64,000 nt of DNA from assembly GCF_033807575.1 (NCBI RefSeq), contig NC_084719.1, positions 1,302,001 to 1,366,000 on the forward strand, in the 5' to 3' direction. The notes beneath the pieces were generated by a model that was not told the origin of the DNA, made no database searches, and was given only the letters and a program-made list of their open reading frames with translations. Positions within the stretch are counted from its first letter, which is position 1, and every line of letters begins with the position of its first letter. A program made the translations under genes and the position numbers. Origin of the DNA: Cydia pomonella. Its lineage: Eukaryota > Arthropoda > Insecta > Lepidoptera > Tortricidae. This document shows positions 1 to 12,018 of this stretch, in pieces.

Positions 1-2093
1 CGGGGATTACCCGCGGAGTTACCCATAGGATACCCGGAGGATACTCAGGGTCTACTCGGGGGTCGGAGCGAACGTGGGCAATACAATGAGACATCTAAAG
101 AGATAACACGCATTCAAAATATTAGGGTCATTTATCGTTGTATAGGCTCAGCTCATTCAGTTTAGACTCTATGTGGTCCAGGTTTTAGACATTTTAATAA
201 CACGAAACAAAATGTGTTTACTTGAATATAACTAAAAGCATATTATGTAAATGATAAAACTACATGATGTATGTGAGCGTTTTTGTAGAAACTGGATTAT
301 CATTATCCAATGATAACAGTCATGACAATCTAAATGAGACATATTATGCTTTTAGTTGTTATTAGTGCTTCGTTAATCCGTACCTTCGCTAACCCGGTTA
401 TCCTTGTAATCCGGCCGATCAAGATGATGGCGCACTGCCGTGATAGTCACAAATTTAGGAATTTTCTTCTCTGACTAACAGTCCCTTCGAAATGCAAAAA
501 TATATAGCAGAAGAATTTCACAATTTATTCTAGTGTTAGTAATTTATTCCCATAGCTTTATGAATGCAATATCTTTTATTTATATGCTAAGTTATGAGTT
601 TAATATAGCTTAAACAATTGCAGATGATAATCCGGATACCTCTGTAACCCGTCAACGGCTGGTATTTTGCCCGTCCGGGTTGGCGATGTACTGTTCTAGT
701 TTGGTTATTAATATGCCTTGACCACATTTAAAGCCATTTCTTGCGTCGTCACTATTTACTGCATTTATCTATTGACCAGATTCCTCGGACAACATACTAT
801 TTACATCATCAAATGTATCTTCCAATGTACAAACACGCGACACTTTAGCCTACGGTGTTTAGAAAATCTAACTAGGTTTTACTTATTTGCAGTCATATAA
901 AAATAACAACAGACCGTCCTTTTCTAGCAATTATCTACAATAAAAGTTTAGATGATCACGGAACAGTGGGAAGCCTGTGGTCTTAATTAATTATTCATTA
1001 TTGATAAATAGTAATTAATAATACTAAATTGGTGTGTTTCGGTGCGTGCAATAGCACATTCCTACTTTCAATAAACCGACGTGTGAATTGTGTCTTATAA
1101 GAAAATTATTTTATTAGTTTATTTTATTAGTAGACGAACAATTCCGTTTGAGAATTCCTTCGTGAAACCAGTTTGCTTGCCTCCGTGTACCGCCTTGCGG
1201 TGTGACGCGGGCGGTACACGCGTTCATGTCTTAGTCTAGCCACAGCGTTCGCCCACACGAACTGCTATACATATTCAATAACACTTACAAATATGAAGAC
1301 GAATCACAAAAACAATTTGAATAATTTTACTATAACCATCCCTGTTTTCCTAACTGCTCGCTGTGGTTTCCTTTATATCAATAACTCTGAGTTATCTAAG
1401 TATTTTATCTATAATTCTTATTACTTTGACATATCAAATACGCGGCTCGAAATTTTTTTTTATTATAGACTGCTACTAACCCTACACAATGGGTCGAAGT
1501 GAGGTAAAACGCTTATTACGCGCAAGAGTGTTCCAATAGACGTACGACTACTAAAGTAACTAGGGACGCGCCGAAAAGACGCATCTAAGTAACTCAAAGA
1601 AACACCTTACTAGTCTAGTACAAAGGAACAGTACGGACTACATACAGACTAATGTCACAAACCTCAACAATGACTATTATCTAATAGTGTTAGGTAAAGT
1701 GCCGATAAGTGTACAAGATATTACTATCGGTGAAGATCGTGAGACAAATCAAGGGAAGAAAATTGTGTACTAAGTTTACCCTGTACTCTATGATTATTAG
1801 AAACGCGGACCTAGAACGAAAGTACGAGCAAACTATATGTTCAGTCGTTTGAAGGGCAAGCATCTGTTTCATACATGTTAAACTAATGTATCCAAGCAAA
1901 CCGTCACGCAAACGGACCGGCAGAAATGAACGTCAGTTTGGCATGTCCTCAAACATTGGCGATGGCGTTTGGCACTCTGTTTAAAAAATCTAATCAAATA
2001 ATTTATCGAACTATCTAAGAATATCGACTTTTTATAAAAATGTATTTTACAATTGGCAGTCAATTGTGTTTAAATATCTATTTAAATAATATC
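1..2093. other. no gene recognised
   Basis: This is AT-rich DNA downstream of the nAChR 3' end. The short ORFs here have no recognisable product. The only structure noted is a hairpin at 1184-1220, with CGTGTACCGCC and its complement around a 15-nt loop. Confidence 0.5.
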
Positions 2094-2099
2094 ACCGTC

Positions 2100-2883
2100 G
2101 ACTATGCTAGGTTGGCAGCAACGCGCGCCGATGACGGCCGCGGCGCGGCTCGGCTCCCTAACCCCTAACGTATCTACAACCTTACCCTAACAGATTCAAT
2201 ACATTCGTCATTTTATCGATATTGTCCTTATGATTGTTACGCGAGTACTTAGTTTATCAAATACATTATGTATAATTCAAATTATTACACAATCATTACA
2301 TATACATGTGTCTACATGTCCGGTTCTCATGGAGGACGTTTGCATGAAAATTTATAATTTAATACTCCAACCGCTAATCGACTTTGCGTAGCCCGTACAA
2401 TACTTAAACTTACGAAATTGAGCTCCACTTATCCGAAGTGAACCTTATATAGTAAGTAATAAGAGCGTCGTTTACGTCCTGATAACTAAACGAATCTATC
2501 GCGAGAACTTAATATAAATCCCTTAATATATCTGTACAATGTTTGTGCGCTCGTATCAAATAATTCCTGGAAAAGAAACCTTCCGATGAAAACATACAAA
2601 AATTACACATTCGCTCCAGTATATACGATCAATACAGCGATTCTAATATAAAAATAGTTGTGGCGGATTCACTACGGCGCGCGCCGTGCGTTCCGACGGA
2701 CACAGTCTCCTCGAGTTCATATAAAAAGACGGTTTCCACTGCGTACGTCACACCACACTCACTGAGCACAGAGTCCTCGCCTCACATTCGCTAGGAGCTT
2801 CACTGCGATCATCCGTGCCACCACATCACGATCAGCTCCCAAAACGTCTTCGGCGGCGAGTGGCCGAAGACGTAGGACGAATT
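2100..2883 (-). other. probable 3'UTR and downstream flank of the nAChR gene
   Basis: No open coding frame with recognisable product follows the TGA at 2884-2886. The first 200 bp are GC-rich and include a perfect 11-bp hairpin at 2844-2873; AT-rich sequence follows. No convincing AATAAA could be assigned, so the transcript end is not placed. A second GC-rich patch with CGCGCG-type words lies at 2119-2156. Confidence 0.4.
2844..2873. repeat. perfect hairpin in probable 3'UTR
   Basis: ACGTCTTCGGC (2844-2854) is perfectly complementary to GCCGAAGACGT (2863-2873) with an 8-nt loop. It lies 11 bp beyond the nAChR stop codon and so would be part of the mRNA. Confidence 0.6.
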
Positions 2884-3096
2884 TCAGAGGCCCGGGTCCA
2901 TTTCGGAGCCCATCCTTAGGAGCTCGAGTTTCTTCTTGGCAATCTTGGAGTAGAGGATGTCGATGGGTTTGGAGTTGTCGTAGAAGGTGGGGGCGCGGAA
3001 GATGATGAGCGCGGTGCCGAGCACGCACGCTATCGTGAAGGCGAACAGGAAGATCCTGTCGAGTACCATCGCCACGTACTTCCAGTCATCCTCCAC
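2884..3096 (-). CDS. nAChRalpha: nAChR alpha, terminal exon (TM4 and C-terminus)
   Basis: The terminal exon encodes 70 codons plus TGA. It starts VEDDWKYVAMVLDR after acceptor TTTTTCCAG and continues through TM4 (IFLFAFTIACVLGTALIIF) to a short extracellular C-terminus ending LRMGSEMDPGL. The VEDDWKYVAMVLDR segment is the typical pre-TM4 signature of insect alpha subunits. Apparent starts read from GTG in this frame are splice-acceptor artefacts, because the exon continues from the upstream one. Confidence 0.96.
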   Translation of the reverse strand: MEDDWKYVAMVLDRIFLFAFTIACVLGTALIIFRAPTFYDNSKPIDILYSKIAKKKLELLRMGSEMDPGL

Positions 3097-6000
3097 CTGG
3101 AAAAATACATTAGTTAATTTCTAGTTTTAGTTTAGTTTCAATTGTTAGCTTAAAAATGTTTCGTTGTTAATGTCTTAATTTAATTTTTTTTTAATTGTGT
3201 AATTAGTAATTATTATAATATCGTCCTGTAATCTAGTATTAAGTTTATTATATTGTTTTAAGAATAAATTATTAGGTTATAATTCTATCCACATTCAAAG
3301 CTTCTCATAATTCTCATATTAATAAGTTTGAAAATTGAATAAATCATGGTGACTATGTTATTGATAGTTTTCGTTTTTTTTTTCTATTTATTCAAATTGG
3401 TAAGGTTAGCAAAACTAAGTATTTACGAGAGGCCGGCAAAAATTACATACCCTTAATATATTATGCTATTATTTAAATTAAAGAACTTTTGAAAACATAA
3501 AATGATATTTATTTATTTAAAACTTTATTGCACAAAAGAAAAACCTAATGTACAAAAGGCGAACTTAATGCCATGAGGCATTCTCTACCAGTCAACCTTA
3601 GGGCAAAGCAGAAAAGCTTGTAGGCGGTGCGTTTAAAACTAAAATAAATTGCTATTGAAAGAATTAGAGTCCTAATACACATAAATTAATTATAAACTAC
3701 TTAAATACATAAAGACACATACATACATTACATAAATATATACATAATATACATAACCGATTCGTGAGACTTAAAACTTATAACTTTTATGAAATCATGA
3801 AAAACATAAAGCCATACATACACTTTCAAACTTATCCTTATTCTTGACGTGTTGCGCAATAAACCTGGAGCCTTCTATAGTCTTTTCCATCTCTCTCACG
3901 TAGTGTTTATCTAGAGAGGGAGTGTCGGCGTCCAGGTCCAGGTGGCAGGGCGAGCCAGGGGGTGGGGAGAAGAGTTCGTCGTCCCCACCCGGGGGCGGAG
4001 GGGGCGACGGCGGCAGCCCCGGCAGCTCGTACTCCTCGCAACCCCACTCTTTGAACTTGCCGTCTAGGTCGTCGCCACCAAATACATCGGTGAGGACCTG
4101 AAATGTGTAGATTATGAGGATTCTTTCGAGATTGACGATTCTTTTTTAGAGAGTTTAGGACACGGCTCATTCTTTATTTTGTGTGATTCCTCTACCACGC
4201 CTGCCAAAGAGCATTCTATGCTATTTCCATGTAACGGATGATGAAACTCAATAGCGAAGCTTTGAATCCTCCTTTAGCATTTTAAATTCACGCTTTCATT
4301 AACCGGCGCCAAGGACCTTCATTATCTGAAGCATGGCAAGAATATGATATTCACATAGTAGCTACAACGAGGTTACGAGATTAAAATAGTACATTTCGTA
4401 CAAATAGTAATTAAAGAGCTATTGCATAAGGAAACTTGTTGAACTGGTATGAAAGGCGTTTTATGAAATAGGATTTGGAATTGTCGATTGAGACTAATCG
4501 CCGGTAAAAGAAGCTGCTCAGATGTGAAAAATATCGATGCAAACTTTGTTCTACGGGAGACGTAATCGTCAGTATTATGGAATAAAAAGTTCTAAATGGA
4601 AAAATCGCTTTGGAACTAACGGAGGTAGCACGTTTTGTGAATGTTCTTTTGAATCACCAGTTTCGGAGAAAAGGATTTGAATTACAGAAACATTTTTGGT
4701 ATATTATGCAGTATCACATCTGAATTCATGCGATCCACGCGCAATTGTTTCGGGTAAAAGAAGGGTGCGATGCGTAACAGCTTTGAAATTGAGTGTTGGA
4801 AAACTCGTTTGATATATACGCGTCAATTTGTTGGCTCGTTACACTGGAACACCGAGAGATTAAGTTGTCGGACGTTCCGTGGGCGCAGCAGTGTATCGAC
4901 GGCTTAAGCCCGCACACAATTAGGCCGAAGTGGGTTCGGTTTCGGCCTTGCCGGCTTGTATATCTCGCGATCCGTCCCGAGCCACCAGGGGGACATAAAT
5001 AACAGGGGCTGCGCGCGCTCGTTAAGCCCGTCGGCGTTGAGTAATAAAAGAAAATCGAAATGGAATGAAATTGGGCTGGAAGCGATACACACAGAACACA
5101 ATGGATTTAGAATATTGTTGAACGCAGCGTTTCTAGAAGTCCCGCGGCTGAGGACAATTAAAATGGTTATTGTCGAGGGTGGCTTCGACTCGGCGTAATA
5201 GCGTTCTGTTTGTATTGAAACCGTTCCGATGGAAAATGTTTTGAATGAAGGAAACTTGAGGAGAAAAGGCGTCGTGTTGTTTTTTCGTTTTGAAAGGGAT
5301 TTCATCTAAAGAACTTCATTTGTGAAAGCTTTTAGTTAACAAATTTAATTAAACGGCGCGATGCCGTGTTTTTGAGCGAGGTAAACATCTCTTTTATGCG
5401 TGATGATTAATGTTTTTGGAACGGGTGTTTATGCGACCGCTTCAATGGAGTCGTGAAACGATATTGGCGGGGGGAAGTATGTCAGCAGAGTTTGGGATAC
5501 TTGTTGACTTTCGCTAAACCATGCCGAGCCCGATACATGTTGACTTATTCCTCAAAATACTTTTAAGAGCAATAAAAATTCAGACCAACGGTTTTTGCTT
5601 GAATTTTTTATTTGCGTTAATTTTCATATATTTCACTAAAATTTAACAACTCTTCTTCTTCCTTATAAAATAAGTCACCACTTAAAGTATCACTACTTTT
5701 TTTTAATTCAAAACTTACTACCGCAACATCATAAGTAGCATCATCCACATCAAAATTTTTTAAAAATTAATTGTACTGTTTTAGTTAACGGTAAATTAAA
5801 AAAACATTTTAAGAACGTTTCATATTACTGAAAGTTAAGTCTCAATTTAATTTAGTTGTATTAAAAATTAGATCCTTTAGATCCAAAAATACCAGTATTA
5901 CTTTAATTGGGGCGGGTTACATCAAAATCGAGCTCTGCAAGTTGTGACGCGATATCATAATTCTTACCTCAGTCGGCTTATCGTTATCATCGTCTTCTGG

Positions 6001-9000
6001 CTTCTCCGGCCTTTGTATGCATAATATTTTCGGTAAAAAATCTATAAAGACCTTCCGGACCCAAGGTGCCATATGATGGGTTACCGGGGACCTAAAATTA
6101 ACGTTCAGCACCACGATAGTGACCACTACTGATAATGTGACTAGCATCATAGTGAACAATAAATATTTTCCTAAAAGTGGAACAGTGAGTGAGGTGGGGG
6201 GAATTATTTCTGCTAGCAGTAAGAAGAACACGGTCAAGGAGAGGAGGATAGATATGCAGAGTGAGATCTTTTCTCCAGAGTCGGAAGGTAGATAGAAGAC
6301 CAGGACTGAGAGGAAGGAGATCCCAACGCATGGGATGATGAGGTTGACCGTGTAGAAGAGGGTTTTTCTTCTAAGGGTTAGGTTGAATATGATATCAGGA
6401 TAAGGCTCCTCGCAGCAGGAGTAGAACTTCTCATTTCTGGTGGCCGGCACTCGCATGATGTCCCACTCCACGGATATATAGTATTCTGACAAGTCGATGC
6501 CCATTCCTATCGCGTCAGAGTCTGGTGTTTGCTTCAGATGCCTCAAATCCACCTGGAAAAGAAAGGATGATATGTAAAATAATTCTAATTAGATAACAAA
6601 TACATACTCTTACAAGTTAAAGGTAATTTTTATACTAAGTACATCAGTGGCAAAACAGCATGCGGCCCACGCGATGGTAAAATTGTAAATAAATACTACA
6701 ATAACTTGTTTATCGTGAGTTAAGGTTACGCGTCTTTTCTGTGAAATAAATAGACTATAAAGCCTTGTTTCCTTACTTTATTCTTATGCACGTGGCACCT
6801 TCTACTTCTTAGGTGCATGTGGTATGATAAAAGTCTTAGAGAAATGTATCCTATTTGTAATGTACACAGAAAAGACGCCGATTTGCCCGAACGTTTATAA
6901 CCCATCAGTCTGTTTGAAGAGACTGCTGGGTTGTATACTATCGCTATTTAATTCACTTCGGTTTCTATATTAAAACGAACAGGTAAGTGAATACTTTTAA
7001 ATCTGTAATCTCTATTCATTTATTTTGACATGATATTTGTATGCATTTTGAATTCATCTTTCCGAATAGAAGACGGCCGGCCATACGATGTACACAACAG
7101 TGCTTCTCATTCACACCATCTCAAAAAGAAAGAGCTCAGAAAACGAGCACTCAAGGTCATTGGCTATTATCGCCCCTTAAAAGATTTTACTGGGGGGCGC
7201 TAATTTTCTTTCAGACATTTATTGCCTCCAAAGTGTAACAGCGATCAGGGATTTGATTCCAAACGCGAACAGAGCAAAGGTAATGAGGACCAGTACAAGC
7301 TCACTTTCAGGTCTTTTATAGTTCTTATGGATAGCGAGATGAAATTACATTGGTTTGCTCAATAATTGAACTCGCTAGCGATTGTTACACTACTGGCAAC
7401 AGAGGCCCAGATATGCGCTGATAAGATCGGAACAAAATCTCTAACACACGAAGGCGCGAATGTGAGCCTGAGCCTTATTTATGAGCAAGTCGGAACCTCA
7501 GATTTATTGGCTTCCCCACCCGATAGACGGCCGTCTTCGGCCTATCGCTGTAAACTCCATTGGAAACTTTTTATTACTTCCTCTCTCATCGAGAAGCATA
7601 TCTCATTGTCCGTATTATTTATTGCCCGATAAATATTACACTTGACAGAGTATTGGCCGTACTTTATGAGGCTCAATCTTGTTTTGCTACGAGTTTATTA
7701 TGAACTTGTACGGACTAGAGCTTTTGAGGTTTTATAAAACTTTTAAATGACTTTTCAAGTTTTATGGAGCTCACGTCATATTTTTTATTCGTCTGTAACA
7801 TTGATTCATATACTGTTTCAAACTTTTGCGACTGGCACTTTAAAAAAAGTTTTATCTTTGTCATAATTTCGATCGCATATATGCCGTCTACTACTTTTTC
7901 TACAGTGCCTACCATGCCTGAATACATTAATTACAAATAGTGATTCTCTACCAAACAGCTGTCTTATTTAAAATCCCGACTATGTCTGCCCATATTGAAG
8001 AAATAGGTATTTAAATAAAATTAAACTTCAAGCCACCGAATTTCAAGAAGCAGGTATGCTTGCCAAAAGGCAAGTACTTTACGTGAATTAATCAGAAGGC
8101 ATTGTAAAAAACAGGCAGATGCCACACGACTTTACTGTCTTATGATATAGAAGGCAAACGAGCAGACAAATCATCCAATACGAAGCAATTATCGTCACCC
8201 ATGGACACCCGAAACGCCAGATGATTTGCAAGTGCTAATAAGAGAGTAGGCTTTCTCTTGAAGGTTTAAAACATGTATTGGTCCGGAAATACCACGAGCG
8301 ACAGTTAATTCCACAGTTGATTGTGCAGAAATTCAAGCAGCAGATCTGGCTTGTCAAAAGGCTTTCCCTTACGGCAATGAACCAAAAGGCATTGTAAAAG
8401 ACAGACGGATTCCACAAGACTTTACTCACCGTATAACCGTCGTAGCTCCAACTACCGAATTTCATGAAGCAAGTCTGCTCATCAAAGGGGAAGTACTCCA
8501 CGTCGATCTCGCAGAAGGACTTGTAGATGGCCGGGGGCTTCCATATCACTTTGCCGTCGTAGTGTAGAATGGCTTTCGTCATTATCGTCACTTCGTAGTT
8601 ACCGTCCGCGCTGTGGGCAACAATGAAACAATTAAACGTTGATTCGATATATGGGTGTGGTTATATAAGAAGTTAAACGCTGTAAAGCTCAGTTTCGTAT
8701 TGAACCCTTAAGGAACCGTTTGTATTTAAATAACAGCAGTGATATTGCTGCCGCAAAATCCGTTAAACGCAACACAGCAACGGAATTGGCACTAATGTCG
8801 CGCTGCAATTCTGCTGCTACCTGCAGCAACTCTATCTACTGATCTACTGCAGAAAACGTCAATAAGGTAATGTTATTGAGACATTTATAATAAATTTGAC
8901 GTTTCATGCGGTAATGCAGTCGGCAGCATTATTGCAGCAGCAGAGCAGTGTTACGACATTACTGTATTAGTAATACTGGTGTTGTCTGAAACCGAACGGT

Positions 9001-10504
9001 ATCTTAAAAATATACGCAGTAGTTAGATGCTACGGTAGAACACGTGACATAAATATATCACACAATACATACGCTAAAACATAACCCCGTTCGACTTTGC
9101 AGTAGTCAAGTAACAAAACAACACTTCAGCATATCTGAGAAATACGAGCAGACAATTTACTCCGTCTTGAGCTGCAATGCAATTAATGACTCCTACAATT
9201 TAAAAAGGCTTAAATCTGGAACTCGTAATTGCGATTTTCTTCAAGAACGTCAAGAGTTTTAATTAATTCCGCTATTCATGGTCCGGGGTCGGATCTGCGG
9301 ACTGAACTTGCAATGATTTCGTATCTATGGCGATGTCTTCCGCCTAAAGTTGCACTGAAGGATCTTAGATTTATACTGGAAGTTATAAAATAAGACATTT
9401 TCTTGAGCGGTAAAATTTTGACACGCTTCGGGCTTACTTCACCTGCCAGATTTAAACGTCGACTTAACCTGACATCTATTTGACTGTATGAAACCCGAAA
9501 GCTTTTGATGATGACAAGGCTGACCTCTTCACTCCCGGAGGTCTACATTTCCCAACCGAAAAATGACCTTCAGTATTGACTATGGAACTAACTATTAACT
9601 GAAATTGATTTTTGAACATTAAGTCAAAATCAGTTTTCCCATGAGCACTTGGAAACTGTTAACTAATAAAATCCAGGAAAGGCCTTTTTACTAATGGCGT
9701 CTTGCAAAACTAGTTTTTACTAGTGGTAAACGGGTTTTCACGTTGAAGAATACGTATACAAACATACGGAGTGAAGCTTAACGTGCGAGTAAATGTGTGT
9801 AACAATTTGTAAAGCATGACCAGTAATATAATATATGATCACGCACCATAATTACGAGTATGAACTATCAGCGCCCTCTTGACAATGATCATACATTTCT
9901 GGTCAAGCTTTAATACTCACTGTTTTTGTCACGTTTAAATCATAGTAATGGAACCCATCGCCATCGCTTGGTTGTTATTATGATTGTTATTAGGACAGTT
10001 AGGACAATGGGTACTTCAACATAAATGGTTAGTGGTCGAACACAATGTCCAGCGTCGACAAATCAGGCAAAACCGCGTTCCTGAGCTCGATCCTAATTTA
10101 ACAATTGGTTATGGTTTAGATTGGTTCCAACCTGACCTTGAAAATCGTCTTGGTGATTGGCGTGCATCTCATGCACGACTTTCTGACTTTCTTCTAACAA
10201 AAACATTCACGACATTATTATCATCACGTTGTAATATTAAATTAATAATTGAACATAATTATTATTTTAAAACCTGACATTCTAATTTTATTTTATTTTA
10301 ATTTATTCTTATTAGTGATGTTATGACTTGACAATGCTTTAAATTTAATTACTTAATTATCATTATTATTTACATGTTTTTTAAATTATATTATGTAATT
10401 AGTAATGTATGAGTCTTGTTATCCGAAATAAAATTATTAAATTAAATAAAAACATCACTTTTGACGCTGAAATATCCGATCTAGATCATATCTATAGATA
10501 TATA

Positions 10505-10580
<76 letters not shown>

Positions 10581-11986
10581 ACGTATTAAAGTTAGAATCG
10601 GCCCGTTATTCGTTAGTTACTACAAGTATCAAGAAAAATTATTCAAATAAGTAAAACGTTTTAAAACCAACAATAATTAAAATCGAAAGTTCAAACGCGG
10701 AACAGTGAACATTGCTTGGTTTCTGTTGTTATTACCACAGTCAGCCAATGTGCAATGGGTACTTGTACTTCAATATAAACGGTTAGTGGTCGAACACAAT
10801 GTCCACCGACGATGAATCAGGCTAAGCCGCGTTCCTGTCCCGGCGTGATCTACTGACTTTAGCCCTTAATCGCTAGCAATTACAAGAGGCGGCATTATAA
10901 TCTCGCGCCGTCCAATGTATATTACGACGTTAACTCTCTTTGAATATAATTGAAATAAAATACCTGTACTATTTTTTTTGACAACACAGAAAAAAAGTCT
11001 TTGCACAACTGCGTTTGTAATAGTATATTACGATAAAAGGGAGTGTTTTAAATCGACACGAGTAGCGAATTGCATATTCGCATATGTCTTGTACAACGAT
11101 TTTCAGTACATCTCTTCTTCCTCGCGTTGTCCCGGCATTTGCCACGGCTCATGGGAGCCTGGGGTCCGCTTGACAACTAATCCCAAGATTTGGCGTAGGC
11201 ACTAGTTTTTACGAAAGCGACTGCCATCAGACGTTCCAACCCAGAGGATAAACTAGGCCTTGTTGGGATTAGTCCGGTTTCCTCACGATGTTTTCCTTCA
11301 CCGAAAAGCGACTGGTAAATATCAAATGATATTTCGTACATAAGTTCCGAAAAACTCATTGGTACGAGCCGGGGTTTGAACCCGCGACCTCCGGATTGCA
11401 AGTCGCACGCTCTTACCGCTAGGCCACCAGCGCTTCAACGATTTTCAGTACATATGGCATTTTAAATTTTGGACACAGTTACGTACATAATGTGGTAAAT
11501 TTTCGTACTAGTGCGATAAAGTAGGACGATATGTTTTATACTGTAAACGGCATAAGTAAAAGTGAGAAAAAATCGATTCCCCATTAAACATTTTAACGCG
11601 GTACTCATACCGAACCAAATTATGAACACAGAAATGGCCACACAGGTTTCCCCCTAAAACCACCCGTACCGCAAAAAAAATAAAATTTGCATATAACTGG
11701 AGAATACATTATTTATTTGCAAGTCAAAATACAGGAATTCGGTCGGAATTCCATTTCGGCGCTTGATCCAATATCGTGTCTCAAGAACGCGTATCCGTGT
11801 GACATTCACATTCAAATTATTTTATTGGTGGGATGTGGCGAATATGTGCGAAAAAATCGGCATAGAATGAATACCTACTAATCAGTTGGTAAAAGGTACT
11901 GATTCCCACTGATTTCCACATGGAATACCTAATTTCCTACCTACTTACACAAACACAAACACACACACACGCACGCACGCACGCAC

Positions 11987-12018
<32 letters not shown>

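Noticed and set aside
4956..5198. CpG-rich promoter for a plus-strand gene
   Set aside because: No TATA or initiator arrangement and no downstream gene on the plus strand.
4904..5305. 133-codon minus-strand ORF, the longest in the window
   Set aside because: It lies wholly in an nAChR intron, has no recognisable domain or splice context, and sits in a locally GC-rich patch where stops are rarer.
10409..10654. 81-codon ORF with IYIYIY repeats
   Set aside because: It is just the translation of the (TA)n microsatellite.
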